A stretch of 64,000 bases of DNA from B46-G9 sp964548365 (GCA_964548365.1 CAZJRD010000002.1:106110-170109), one strand, 5' to 3'. Counted from the first letter of the stretch, positions 1 through 8,864 are shown. Notes: generated from the sequence alone by a model not told the origin. Numbers and translations: made by a program.

Positions 1-2
1 CG

Positions 3-266
3 TTTCTGAAAGACAAGAGTTTCGTGCGTATTCTGGTCAATCCGGAAGAAATGAAAGTCCTTGAGCCCTATCTGCCGGAATTAACCGCGACAAAGAAAAT
101 AGAGCGGTTTGAACTGGCGGAAGATCAATGTGTAGAGCGTGGGGGCTGTATTCTTGAGACCGGATTTGGAAGGATTAATGCTACCATAGAAAACCAGTTC
201 GCCGAGCTGGAAACGGAGTTGGAAGAGGCATTCTGCGCCGGCGGAGAGGCAGAGGATGGGGTTTAG
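3..266 (+). CDS. fliH: FliH C-terminal part (flagellar export ATPase regulator), cut by window edge
   Basis: The frame is open from the first bases of the window and ends in a stop at 266, so only about 87 C-terminal residues are present. The fragment shows the FliH/YscL-like C-terminal pattern, including a 'CILETGFGRINATIENQFAEL'-type segment in which a glycine/Glu-rich turn precedes a helix. FliH binds the export ATPase FliI and holds it in check at the flagellar type III export gate in the cytoplasm. Its end overlaps the start of fliI by 11 bases, which supports translational coupling. The call rests on both the residue pattern and the fliI-fliJ neighbours. The start lies outside the window. 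Confidence 0.85.
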   Translation, partial: FLKDKSFVRILVNPEEMKVLEPYLPELTATKKIERFELAEDQCVERGGCILETGFGRINATIENQFAELETELEEAFCAGGEAEDGV

Positions 267-1590
267 TCTTAATCGATACATTGATCTTGCTGAAAACGCA
301 CAACCCATCCAGCTTCAGGGAAAGGTTTCCAAAATTATTGGAACGGTTATCGAGGGCACGGGGCCTTCCATGCCCGTTGGCGGGGTATGCAAGATACTGA
401 CGCCGGGAGCCGGGAATCCTGTTCGGGTAGAGGTGGTAGGATTTAGGGAAGGATCCCTTCTGCTCATGCCGTTGGAACAATGCGAGGGAGTGGAGCCCGG
501 GAGCGTGATCGTTGCCGATCGGTACGGAGCCACGGTGGGAGTGGGAAACCGAATGCTCGGAAGGGTGCTGGATGGGCTGGGAAACCCCATAGATGGCAAG
601 GGACCGATTGGGAAAGAAAAATCAGTATCCCTCTACATCCCTCCTCTCAATCCCCTTGACCGGTTGAGGATTAATGAACCGCTTGACGTCGGTATCAGGG
701 CGATTAACAGCCTTGTCACTCTGGGGAAAGGACAGAGAGTTGCCATTATGGCCGGATCCGGGGTGGGGAAGAGCGTTCTCCTCGGCATGATGGCCAGGTT
801 CACGAAGGCCGACGTGAACGTGATTGCCCTGATCGGCGAGCGGGGCCGCGAAGTAAAGGAATTTATTGAGCGAGATTTGGGCGAGGAAGGTCTCAAGAGA
901 TCTGTTGTTGTGGTGGCAACATCCGACACTTCACCCCTCATTCGCATCAGGGGAGCATACCTGGCAACTGCGATTGCGGAGTTTTTCAGGGAGCAGAAAA
1001 AGGATGTCCTGATGATGATGGATTCAGTGACCCGATTCGCCATGGCCGCACGAGAGGTGGGGCTTGCATCCGGAGAGCCACCGACGAATAAAGCCTATCC
1101 TCCCAGCACCTTTGCCCATCTCCCCAAACTCCTGGAGCGGGCGGGAACGAGTCGGGGAAAGGGTTCTATTACCGGGATTTATACAGTCCTCGTTGAAGGA
1201 GACGACATGAATGAGCCGGTTGCTGACGCAGTAAGATCCATCGTCGATGGTCATATCGTCCTGGACCGCAAACTGGCCGCGCGGGGACACTATCCCGCCA
1301 TCGACGTTTTATCGAGTGTCAGCAGGCTCATGTCGGAAGTGGTGGACAATGAACACCTGGGTTGGGCATATCAATTCCGAGGAACCCTGGCCGATTATGC
1401 AAAGATCGAAGACTTGGTAAACCTGGGTGCCTATGAAAAAGGGCATAACAAGCGTGCCGACTATGCTGTCGACATGATTGATGAGCTGGGCCGGTTCCTG
1501 CGGCAGAATATCAATATTTCGTCGTCCATGGAAATAGGCCTGAAGGAAATGGCCGGCCTCCTGTCTGCAAAGGTCAGGCCGGAGGCGTAG
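256..1590 (+). CDS. fliI: FliI, flagellum-specific export ATPase
   Basis: This 444-residue protein has the full length of the FliI/F1-beta-like family. A Walker A motif, GSGVGKS, lies around residues 166-172. The DVLMMMDSVTRFAMAAREVGLASGEPP-type region (Walker B and following segment, around residues 250-275) is typical of flagellar and type III secretion ATPases. FliI hydrolyses ATP to energise or prime export of flagellar rod, hook and filament subunits in the cytoplasm, with FliH and FliJ as partners. It overlaps fliH upstream and is followed, after a repeat element, by fliJ. Assignment to the flagellar rather than the injectisome version rests on fliJ and the MotE-like gene downstream. 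Confidence 0.95.
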   Translation: MGFSLNRYIDLAENAQPIQLQGKVSKIIGTVIEGTGPSMPVGGVCKILTPGAGNPVRVEVVGFREGSLLLMPLEQCEGVEPGSVIVADRYGATVGVGNRMLGRVLDGLGNPIDGKGPIGKEKSVSLYIPPLNPLDRLRINEPLDVGIRAINSLVTLGKGQRVAIMAGSGVGKSVLLGMMARFTKADVNVIALIGERGREVKEFIERDLGEEGLKRSVVVVATSDTSPLIRIRGAYLATAIAEFFREQKKDVLMMMDSVTRFAMAAREVGLASGEPPTNKAYPPSTFAHLPKLLERAGTSRGKGSITGIYTVLVEGDDMNEPVADAVRSIVDGHIVLDRKLAARGHYPAIDVLSSVSRLMSEVVDNEHLGWAYQFRGTLADYAKIEDLVNLGAYEKGHNKRADYAVDMIDELGRFLRQNINISSSMEIGLKEMAGLLSAKVRPEA

Positions 1591-1602
1591 ATGTTTTTGC
1601 TG

Positions 1603-1753
1603 GAGGCAGTTCCAAAATGTTTCCCGCTTGCAGCGGGATTCGAGGTCAAGAAAGGCGAAAATTTTAACCACAGGAATATGTTGGATATTTCGAGGACTAA
1701 AATTTGAGTCTGACGCAGAGATCGGACAAAAGGGGGCGTTTTGAAACTGGCTC
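1603..1753. repeat. Short copy of a MITE-like element with terminal inverted repeats
   Basis: This 151-bp stretch is homologous to 24665-24852. The right end TTTTGAAACTGGCTC (1739-1753) is identical to that copy; the left end (1603-1617) differs from a perfect inverted match at two positions. It lacks about 37 internal bases found in the longer copy. It sits between fliI and fliJ inside the flagellar operon, so it is probably transcribed. No protein is encoded. Confidence 0.8.
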
Positions 1754-1791
1754 GCTGGTTTGATTTGCCTGTATGATGGAGGGAAAAGGGC

Positions 1792-2235
1792 GTGGGATTC
1801 CAGTTTAGGTATGAGAGCCTATTGAATCTCAGGAGACATCAAAAAGAGAAGGCGGAGATTGAGCATGCAAAGGCATTGGGGGATTTGCTCCGCGCTGAAG
1901 AGATGCTCCAGGCGACGGAGAAAGAGTATGGGGATGTGCAGGACTCTTTCAAAAATGCCCTCTTTCGAGAAACAGCGGGCTACGACATCAGGAGCTATGG
2001 AGAGTACCTCCGGTCCCTGGGCGTCAGGGCGGAGACCCAGCGGAAAAAAATAGAAGACCTGAGATATACAGTTGAGAAGAAGAGAAAAGAGCTTCTGGAG
2101 AAGACAAAACAATACAAGGTGATGGAAACATTACGGGATAAGGATTTCGAGAAGTGGCAAAAACGGGAAAACGAGCTGGAGCAGAAGCGTATAAACGAAC
2201 TCGCGGTCTTGCGGCACGGAAGAGAGTACGTTTAG
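1792..2235 (+). CDS. fliJ: FliJ, flagellar export chaperone/stalk protein
   Basis: This 147-residue protein starts with GTG (MGFQFRYESLLNLRRHQKE...), the typical FliJ opening in which an aromatic-rich N-terminus leads straight into a long coiled coil. Nearly the whole chain is charged heptad-like helix (residues 15-140). FliJ forms the central stalk of the FliI hexamer and escorts unloaded chaperones at the cytoplasmic export gate. It lies two genes after fliH, as in many bacteria. The first codon follows a GAGGGAAAAGG-type purine run. The downstream MotE-like frame appears to overlap its 3' end by 82 bases. Confidence 0.9.
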   Translation: MGFQFRYESLLNLRRHQKEKAEIEHAKALGDLLRAEEMLQATEKEYGDVQDSFKNALFRETAGYDIRSYGEYLRSLGVRAETQRKKIEDLRYTVEKKRKELLEKTKQYKVMETLRDKDFEKWQKRENELEQKRINELAVLRHGREYV

Positions 2236-2786
2236 GAAAAGTCTCTTTCCTCACCGCCATGGCTATCGCAGTTGCCATGCTGTTAGGGGTAAAGATTTTC
2301 TTGAGCGGATGGTATCTCACGTCGTCATCCCAAAAAATAGCTCCTCCCGGTCTGGTCTTGGCCGAAGAAGCAGGATCTCAGGACAAACAGGAAATTCCCC
2401 TGGATGAAAAGCTCCGCAGGAAGGAGAAAAAACTCCAAGACCGGGAAGATCGAGTGAAAAAAAGGGAAAATGAATTGCAGCTCCTCCAGGACAAGATAGA
2501 TGCGAGGATGTCCGAACTCAATGATCTCCAGACAAAACTGCTCAATTTCTCCAAGAAACTGGCACAACGGGAAAATGCCCTTAAAGACGCCCAGATGACT
2601 CATATTGTTGCCCTCTACAGTGCCATGGACCCTGCGAAAGCTGCCGCGATTATGGATAAACTGAATCTGAGGACCGTAGTACGTATTCTCAAGTACATGA
2701 AAGGGAAAAACGCGGGCAAGATCATGGCAATGATGCCCCCTGAAAAAGGCGCGACCATCAGCGAGGCATTGAGCAAGAACGAATAA
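2154..2786 (+). CDS. motE: MotE-like protein (MgtE-N-like C-terminal domain)
   Basis: This 210-residue protein has a basic N-terminus, one transmembrane helix (about residues 33-53), a long charged coiled coil (about 80-145) and a C-terminal MgtE-N/MotE-like domain. In that domain, an MDPAKAAAIMDKL motif is followed by ILKYMKGKNAGKIMAMM and PEKGA. Proteins of this class (MotE, FlbB) sit beside fliJ and are thought to act near the flagellar motor or stator in the periplasm or membrane. The ATG at 2154 makes an 82-base overlap with fliJ. An alternative ATG at 2259 avoids the overlap but starts at the membrane helix and has no close ribosome site. The start is therefore uncertain. Confidence 0.8.
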   Translation: MAKTGKRAGAEAYKRTRGLAARKRVRLGKVSFLTAMAIAVAMLLGVKIFLSGWYLTSSSQKIAPPGLVLAEEAGSQDKQEIPLDEKLRRKEKKLQDREDRVKKRENELQLLQDKIDARMSELNDLQTKLLNFSKKLAQRENALKDAQMTHIVALYSAMDPAKAAAIMDKLNLRTVVRILKYMKGKNAGKIMAMMPPEKGATISEALSKNE

Positions 2787-2828
2787 TCAACCCCCTCCAC
2801 GTACCCCCAGCAAACTTAGAAAAAAGTA

Positions 2829-2857
2829 TTGACTTCCCTCCATGCCTATGCTAATCA
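2829..2857 (+). promoter_or_regulatory. Sigma70-like promoter of the fadNAE operon
   Basis: TTGACT (2829-2834) is followed by 17 bases and then TAATCA (2852-2857), with an extended-minus-10 TG at 2849-2850. It lies about 150 bases ahead of fadN, directly upstream of a palindrome that would cover the start of transcription. Confidence 0.6.
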
Positions 2858-2863
2858 TAAAAA

Positions 2864-2883
2864 ATGAATGAAAGTTCATTCAT
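2864..2883. promoter_or_regulatory. FadR-like operator palindrome
   Basis: ATGAATGAAAGTTCATTCAT is a perfect 9-bp inverted repeat with a 2-bp centre. It closely resembles the TGAATGA-n4-TCATTCA box bound by the TetR-family acyl-CoA sensor FadR of Bacillus. It begins 6 bases after the predicted -10, so a bound repressor would block initiation of the fadNAE operon. No tetR/fadR gene is visible in the window. The match is from memory of the published consensus. Confidence 0.65.
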
Positions 2884-3003
2884 AATTGAGTAAAAAGTCC
2901 AAGGACGAACTTTTTACGCTTCCATCATAACTTGGTCGCTCGAAAAACCCCGAACCACAGAACCTGAGTCATTACCACGTATCTTGTTAAGGAGGTCTCT
3001 TTT

Positions 3004-5436
3004 ATGGAGAAAAAAATTAAGAAAGCCGGCGTCATCGGAGCCGGTGTAATGGGGGCTACCATTGCGGCCCAGTTGGCCAACGTGGGAATCAAGACAATCC
3101 TTATTGATATTGTTCCGCCAAAGCTCACGGAGGGTGAAAAGAAGAAAGGCCTTACCGAAGAGAGCCCGGCCTTCAGGAATAAGTTCGCCCAGAACGGGGT
3201 GCAGGGCGCGTTGAAATCAAAACCGGCATCATTCTATATCCCTGAAAACGCCAACTTGATAACCATCGGGAACCTGGAAGACAATCTCTCATGGCTCAGT
3301 GAAGTGGATTGGATTATCGAAGTGGTGGTTGAGCGGCTGGACATAAAGCAGAGCGTCTTTGAAAAAATAGAATCAGTCCTGACCCCGGGCACCCTGGTGA
3401 CCTCCAATACATCGGGAATTTCGGCTGCGGCCATGTGCGACGGGAGATCCGAAACCTTCAGGAAACATTTTGCCATAACCCACTTTTTTAATCCCCCGAG
3501 GTACATGAAACTCCTGGAAATCGTGCCCGGCCCCGACACCCTTCCGGAGGTGGTTGAGGTCCTGGCTGAAACAGGTGAAAAGATCGTGGGAAAAGGCATT
3601 GTGTATGCCAAGGACACCCCGAATTTTATCGCCAACCGCATCGGCATTTTTGGGATGTTCACTGTCATCCAGGCCATGATGGATCTGGGGCTGACGGTGG
3701 AAGCGGTGGACCAACTGACCGGGCCGGTCATCGGACATCAGAAGAGCGCGTCATTCCGCACCGCTGATCTGGTGGGCCTGGATACCATGGTTCATGTGGC
3801 CGACAATGTGTACGATGGGACCCCTGAGGATGAGAAAAGGGAGATTTTCAAGCCCCCTGCATTTATCCAGAATATGGTGGCAAAGGGCCTCCTGGGAGAA
3901 AAGACAAGGCAGGGCTTCTATAAGAAGTCGAAAGACGACCAGGGGAAAAAGGTCATCCTGTCCATAGACACCGGGACACTGGAATACGCGCCCCAGGAAA
4001 AGGTGAAAATTGCCTCTCTGGAGGCGGCAAAAGCCGCAGGAGGGACTGGGGGCAAGATAAAGACCCTTTTCTATAGCGATGATGTGGGTGGGCAGTTTAC
4101 CTTTCGGCACATGGCGGAAACCCTTACCTACTCGGCAAACAGAATCCCTGAAATAGCGGATGACATAGTAAATGTTGACAACGCAATGAAATGGGGATTC
4201 GCCTGGAAGATGGGGCCCTTTGAAACCTGGGATGCCATCGGGGTAAAGAAATCAATCGCGAAAATGAAGGAAGCAGGCTATGAGATTCCGGCGTGGGTGG
4301 AAGAGATGCTGCAGGGCGGCAAGGAATCCTTTTACCGGCGTGAAGCGGGCGTTCAATACTACTACGACCTTCAATCAAAGGATTACAAAGAGGTACCCAT
4401 CAAGCCGGGTATTATCCTCCTGCCGTCACTCAAGGAGCGGGAAAAGAAGGTGACCGGAAATACCGGCGCATCGCTTATTGATCTGGGAGATGGAGTTGCC
4501 TGTCTTGAGTTTCACGCCAAGATGAACGCGCTCGGGGATGACATCATTAATATGATCGTCAAGACGGGCGAGATCGTTGAAAAGGATTTTGACGGGCTGG
4601 TCATTGCCAACCATGCCACCAATTTTTCCGTTGGCGCCAATCTGGCCATGATCCTTTTCGCGGCCCAGGAAGAGGAATGGGCTGACTTGGGTTGGGCGGT
4701 GAAGACGCTCCAGGATGCCTTGATGAAACTCAAGTACCTGGAAAAGCCTGTTGTGGCCGCGCCTGCGGGCATGGCCCTGGGCGGTGGCTGTGAGGTCTGC
4801 CTTGCCGCCGACCGGGTTCGGTATGCGGCCGAGACCTACATGGGCCTAGTGGAGGTCGGTGTGGGCCTGATTCCCGCCGGTGGAGGTTGCAAGGAACTGG
4901 TTATTCGTAATACGGAGCACCTTTTTGAGGTACCGAAGGGGGGCGTTTATCCCAAGCAAATCGAGTTGATGCCGTTCGTTGCTCGGGCGTTTGAGACCAT
5001 CGCTATGGCGAAGGTAGCCACTTCCGGCCCCGAAGCGGTGAAACTGGGATACCTGCGGCCGACTGATAAAATGACCGTGAACCGTGACTACCTCATCGAG
5101 GATGCAAAGAAGACCGTGCTGGGCATGAACCTGGAAGGGTATGTGCCGCCGAGACCCAAAGACGAGATACGGGTGGCCGGTGAAAACACCTTTGCCATGC
5201 TGAAACTGGCCGTGTGGACCTTGCATGAATCGGGTTATATCACCGATCATGATGTCACCGTATCGGAAAAGGTGGGATATGTTCTTTGCGGTGGAAATGT
5301 CCTGGCGGACACCAAGGTGAGTGAACAATACCTGCTGGACCTCGAACGAGAGGCATTCCTGAGCCTTTGTGGTGATCCCAAGACCCAGGCAAGAATGCAG
5401 CACATGCTGACCGAGGGAAAGCCCCTCAGGAATTGA
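3004..5436 (+). CDS. fadN: FadN-type 3-hydroxyacyl-CoA dehydrogenase/enoyl-CoA hydratase
   Basis: This bifunctional beta-oxidation protein has 810 residues. The NAD-binding GVIGAGVMGATIAAQLA motif lies at about residues 9-25. It is followed by the dehydrogenase core (THFFNPPRYM around residue 160) and a dehydrogenase C-terminal repeat near 370-450 (VDNAMKWGFAWKMGPFE). A C-terminal crotonase domain (about 480-700) has GGGCEVCLAADRVRYA. This order, dehydrogenase first and hydratase last, is that of FadN and not of E. coli FadB. It would hydrate enoyl-CoA and oxidise L-3-hydroxyacyl-CoA with NAD in the cytoplasm. A strong AAGGAGG lies before the ATG. It is the first gene of an operon with fadA and fadE. 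Confidence 0.93.
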   Translation: MEKKIKKAGVIGAGVMGATIAAQLANVGIKTILIDIVPPKLTEGEKKKGLTEESPAFRNKFAQNGVQGALKSKPASFYIPENANLITIGNLEDNLSWLSEVDWIIEVVVERLDIKQSVFEKIESVLTPGTLVTSNTSGISAAAMCDGRSETFRKHFAITHFFNPPRYMKLLEIVPGPDTLPEVVEVLAETGEKIVGKGIVYAKDTPNFIANRIGIFGMFTVIQAMMDLGLTVEAVDQLTGPVIGHQKSASFRTADLVGLDTMVHVADNVYDGTPEDEKREIFKPPAFIQNMVAKGLLGEKTRQGFYKKSKDDQGKKVILSIDTGTLEYAPQEKVKIASLEAAKAAGGTGGKIKTLFYSDDVGGQFTFRHMAETLTYSANRIPEIADDIVNVDNAMKWGFAWKMGPFETWDAIGVKKSIAKMKEAGYEIPAWVEEMLQGGKESFYRREAGVQYYYDLQSKDYKEVPIKPGIILLPSLKEREKKVTGNTGASLIDLGDGVACLEFHAKMNALGDDIINMIVKTGEIVEKDFDGLVIANHATNFSVGANLAMILFAAQEEEWADLGWAVKTLQDALMKLKYLEKPVVAAPAGMALGGGCEVCLAADRVRYAAETYMGLVEVGVGLIPAGGGCKELVIRNTEHLFEVPKGGVYPKQIELMPFVARAFETIAMAKVATSGPEAVKLGYLRPTDKMTVNRDYLIEDAKKTVLGMNLEGYVPPRPKDEIRVAGENTFAMLKLAVWTLHESGYITDHDVTVSEKVGYVLCGGNVLADTKVSEQYLLDLEREAFLSLCGDPKTQARMQHMLTEGKPLRN

Positions 5437-5534
5437 TGGTGTGGCTGTTTAGGATCCATAGTGCCGGGGAGGAGGAGTTTTCGTACCTGGTACCCATGAT
5501 TGAAACGTAGCACTGAAAAGGGGAGGAAGAAAAA

Positions 5535-6719
5535 ATGAAAGAAGCCGTGATCGTTGCCGCCTGCAGGACCGCAGCCGGAAAGGCCCCTCGCGGAACTTTG
5601 AAGGATACGCGCCCGGAACAGATGGGATGTGCCGTATTGGAAGACCTGCTGAAAAGGGCGGGAGACCTGGATCCCATGCTTATTGATGACGTGGTCATTG
5701 GATGCACCTTTCCCGAGGCCGTCCAGGGGTTGAATCTGGCCAGAGTACTGGTCATGTCCATGGGTTGGCCGGATAGGGTTCCCGGGACCACAGTGAACAG
5801 GTTTTGTTCATCGGGACTTCAAGCCATAGCTATTGGGGCGGAAAAAATCATGTGCGGGTTCGCCGACGTGGTTGTTGCCGGAGGGGTTGAGAGCATGAGT
5901 CAGATCCCCATGGGAGGGAGCATGATGTATCCAAACCCGGCCCTCGTGGAGACCAGGCCCGGAGCGTTTACGGGCATGGGTCTTACCGCAGAGAATGTGG
6001 CGGAACGGTTCAAGATCGGCCGCGACGAGCAGGACGAGTTCGGGGCAAAGAGCCAGCAGAAGGCAGAGGCCGCGATAAAGGCGGGAAAGTTCAAGAGCCA
6101 GATCGTGCCCTTAAAGGTGAAGAAGCAGAAACAGCTCCCCAACGGTCATTTTGCATTCGAAGAGATCATTTTAGATACGGATGAAGGAGTGCGTCCGGGG
6201 ACCACCAAGGAAAGCATCTCCAAGATTCCACCCGCATTCAAGCCCAACGGGTCTGTTACGGCGGGAAATTCATCTCAGACCAGTGATGCCGCTGCTGCAG
6301 TCCTCCTGATGTCCAAGGAAAAGGCAAAGGAACTGGGACTCAAGCCCATGGCCACGTTCCGTTTTCACGCCGTGGAGGGTTGCGAACCGGAATACATGGG
6401 GGTCGGACCTTCCGTGGTTATCCCGAAAGTGCTGAAAATTGCGGGCATGTCCCTCGACCAGATAGATTTGATCGAGCTGAACGAGGCGTTTGCGGCCCAA
6501 GCCATTTATTGCATCCGGGAACTGGGCATCAATGAAGAAATCGTCAACGTGAACGGCGGAGCCATTGCACTGGGACATCCCTTGGGTTGCACCGGCGCCA
6601 AGCTGACAACCCAGCTCATCTATGAGATGGAGGAACGGAAGCTCCGTTGGGGGCTGGTGTCCATGTGTATCGGATTCGGCATGGGAGCCGCCGGGATCTT
6701 TGAAAGAGAGAACTATTGA
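5535..6719 (+). CDS. fadA: Acetyl-CoA acyltransferase (3-ketoacyl-CoA thiolase)
   Basis: This thiolase has the standard length of 394 residues. The acyl-accepting Cys is at residue 91 (NRFCSSGLQA), the base His is near 348 (GGAIALGHPLGCTGA) and the second Cys is at 378 (MCIGFGMG). It cleaves 3-ketoacyl-CoA with CoA to acetyl-CoA and a shortened acyl-CoA, the last step of the beta-oxidation cycle run by the flanking fadN and fadE. It lies 98 bases after fadN with a GGGGAGGAAG ribosome site. The gene order fadN-fadA-fadE is the same as that known from Bacillus subtilis. Confidence 0.95.
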   Translation: MKEAVIVAACRTAAGKAPRGTLKDTRPEQMGCAVLEDLLKRAGDLDPMLIDDVVIGCTFPEAVQGLNLARVLVMSMGWPDRVPGTTVNRFCSSGLQAIAIGAEKIMCGFADVVVAGGVESMSQIPMGGSMMYPNPALVETRPGAFTGMGLTAENVAERFKIGRDEQDEFGAKSQQKAEAAIKAGKFKSQIVPLKVKKQKQLPNGHFAFEEIILDTDEGVRPGTTKESISKIPPAFKPNGSVTAGNSSQTSDAAAAVLLMSKEKAKELGLKPMATFRFHAVEGCEPEYMGVGPSVVIPKVLKIAGMSLDQIDLIELNEAFAAQAIYCIRELGINEEIVNVNGGAIALGHPLGCTGAKLTTQLIYEMEERKLRWGLVSMCIGFGMGAAGIFERENY

Positions 6720-6746
6720 TTTTTTTGAGTGGAAAGGAGCAGAAAG

Positions 6747-8528
6747 ATGGCTGAGAAGATTTTCAAGGGAGGCGAGTTCTTGATTACAGACGTGGCCCGC
6801 AATGAGGTGTTCACGCCCGAGGATTTTTCTGACGAGCATAAGATGATCAAGGAGACGGCAATTGATTTTGTAGCTAAGGAGATCGAGCCTCATATAGAGG
6901 AACTGGAGGAAAAAAACCCGGAGCTGGTTATGGAGATCCTGGGAAAAGCCGGAGAACTGGGCCTTCTCGGGACCGATGTGCCTGAAGATTACGGTGGCCT
7001 GGGCCTGGACAAGGTGAGCACCACGGTGGTAGGAGAGGCCATGGGAGTCGCGGGCTCGTTTTCCGTCGTGTATGGAGCCCACACTGGTATCGGGACCTTG
7101 CCAATTGTCTATTTCGGCAATGAAGAGCAGAAGAGCAAGTACCTTCCCAGGCTGGCGTCCGGCGAATGGTGTGGTTCTTACTGCCTGACTGAAGCTGGGT
7201 CCGGCACTGATGCATTGAATGCCAAGACCAAGGCGGTGCTGTCGGAAGACGGGAAATTCTATATCCTCAATGGCGAGAAACTTTTTATCACCAATGCCGC
7301 CTGGTCAACTACCTTTATCCTCTATGCAAAGGTAGACGGTGAGAATTTCACGGGCTTCATTGTGGAGAAAGATTTCCCGGGGTTTTCCACGGGAAAGGAA
7401 GAAAAAAAGATGGGAGTCCACGGCTCTTCCACCCGTCCTGTCGTCCTGGAAGATGCCAAGATTCCTGTCGAGAACATGTTGTTTGAAGTGGGAAAAGGGC
7501 ATAAGATCGCGTTTAACATCCTGAATATCGGACGGTGGAAACTGGGTGCCATGGCAATGGGAGGTTGCAAGGCCTGTGTAACCGGGGCCGTCAAGTACGC
7601 CAATGGAAGGATTCAGTTCAAGGTCCCCATCAGCTCTTTCGGCATGATCAAGGAAAAACTGGCCAACATGGCGGTGAAAACCTATATGAGTGAAAGCATG
7701 ATGTACCGGATGGCGGGCATGTTCGATGACAAGCTCGGGACCCTTGACGCGGAAGCCAAAAAGAACAGTGCGGAAAATGCCAAGGCCATCGAGGAGTATG
7801 CGCCGGAATGCTCCATCACCAAGGTATACGGTTCAGAATGCCTGGAATATTGCGCGGATGAATATGTCCAGATTCTCGGCGGATATGGATTCTGTGCAGA
7901 GTACCCGGCGGAAAGGTACTACCGGGATTCCAGGATCAACCGTATCTGGGAAGGGACAAACGAAATCAACCGGATGCTGGTGCCCGGTACCTTGTTGCGG
8001 CGGGCCATGCAGGGAAGACTGGCACTCCTGCCAGCGGCCCAGGCCATTGCAGGTGAACTCATGGCCTATTCACCCTTGTCCGTGCAGCTCCCCGATACAC
8101 CCCTGGCGGTACAGGAACATATGGTCAAGATGAGCAAGAAGATCGCCCTCATGGTGGCAGGTGTCGCGGCCCAGAAGTTCCAGCAGAAGCTGGCCAGGGA
8201 GCAGCAAGTCCTTGCCAGGATAGCGGATATTATCATCGAGATATTCGCCATGGAGAGCGGTCTGCTGCGAACCCTCAAGCTGATTGACAGTGCAGGGGAG
8301 GAAAAGGCGAAGTACCAGATTGCCGCGACCAAGGCTTACGTGGATGATACCATTCCGAAGATTGAACTGTGGGCAAAACAGGCCCTGGCGTATGTGGAAG
8401 AAGGTGACATGCTCAGGACCCAGCTTGCAGGGCTCAAGAAGCTGGCGAGATACCAGCCCATTGATGCCATCAGTCTGAAGAGGGATATCGCGGACAGGAT
8501 TATCGAGCTGGAATCTTATCCCTTCTAA
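6747..8528 (+). CDS. fadE: FadE-type acyl-CoA dehydrogenase with extra C-terminal domain
   Basis: This flavoprotein has about 593 residues, longer than the 380-residue simple acyl-CoA dehydrogenases. The N-terminal helical, beta and C-terminal helical domains occupy roughly residues 25-420, followed by an extra helical extension to the end, as in VLCAD-like and Bacillus FadE enzymes. CLTEAGSGTDA and GYGFCAEYPAERYYRDSRI are family motifs. The IWEGTNEI motif near residue 410 keeps the catalytic Glu in its usual place. It makes trans-2-enoyl-CoA, passing electrons to ETF. The ATG at 6747 follows AAGGAG by 7 bases and is preferred over an upstream GTG at 6729. It is the third gene of the fad operon and is closed by a terminator. 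Confidence 0.92.
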   Translation: MAEKIFKGGEFLITDVARNEVFTPEDFSDEHKMIKETAIDFVAKEIEPHIEELEEKNPELVMEILGKAGELGLLGTDVPEDYGGLGLDKVSTTVVGEAMGVAGSFSVVYGAHTGIGTLPIVYFGNEEQKSKYLPRLASGEWCGSYCLTEAGSGTDALNAKTKAVLSEDGKFYILNGEKLFITNAAWSTTFILYAKVDGENFTGFIVEKDFPGFSTGKEEKKMGVHGSSTRPVVLEDAKIPVENMLFEVGKGHKIAFNILNIGRWKLGAMAMGGCKACVTGAVKYANGRIQFKVPISSFGMIKEKLANMAVKTYMSESMMYRMAGMFDDKLGTLDAEAKKNSAENAKAIEEYAPECSITKVYGSECLEYCADEYVQILGGYGFCAEYPAERYYRDSRINRIWEGTNEINRMLVPGTLLRRAMQGRLALLPAAQAIAGELMAYSPLSVQLPDTPLAVQEHMVKMSKKIALMVAGVAAQKFQQKLAREQQVLARIADIIIEIFAMESGLLRTLKLIDSAGEEKAKYQIAATKAYVDDTIPKIELWAKQALAYVEEGDMLRTQLAGLKKLARYQPIDAISLKRDIADRIIELESYPF

Positions 8529-8554
8529 TTTTTCAAGAAGTAAAGTATAGTGCA

Positions 8555-8587
8555 AGAGGGTTTGCGTTTGCGGACCCTCTTTTTTTT
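8555..8587 (+). terminator. Rho-independent terminator after fadE
   Basis: AGAGGGT (8555-8561) pairs with ACCCTCT (8574-8580) across a 12-base loop and is followed by a run of T (to 8587). It starts 27 bases after the fadE stop and ends the fadNAE transcript. Confidence 0.85.
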
Positions 8588-8598
8588 CAACGGTGTTC

Positions 8599-8767
8599 AC
8601 CACAGAGCCGCAGAGAGCACAGAGGATTTCATTTCTTGCCCATCGGGAGACGGCGATGGGCAAAAGAAATGCTGTTCCTGTATTAGATAGGACTGACCCT
8701 TTTCACTTGCTGGTATCTCCCGGCAAGTGAAAAAGAAGTATCTCAGTGTCCTCCCTGACTCTGTGGT
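8599..8767. repeat. Intergenic inverted-repeat element with two internal hairpins
   Basis: The ends (8599-8624, an ACAGAG-rich sequence, and 8742-8767) are imperfect inverted copies of about 26 bp. Inside are a 15-bp hairpin with one bulge (8631-8645 with 8654-8670) and an 11-bp hairpin (8700-8710 with 8723-8733). It fills most of the 336-base gap between fadE and the EF-G gene. No open frame or promoter stands out. A related left half plus a different hairpin occurs at 28388-28453. Confidence 0.65.
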
Positions 8768-8864
8768 AAGAAATTCTTTCAATTATACCACTATATCTGG
8801 ATAAACGTGCAGTTGTGGAAAGTAGTTTGAGATTTAACACGATCACGAGTGATAGAGGTTTTTT

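Noticed and set aside
6270..7082. A 270-codon minus-strand open frame across the fadA/fadE junction
   Set aside because: It lies wholly opposite two strongly supported genes and has no ribosome site or recognisable domain.
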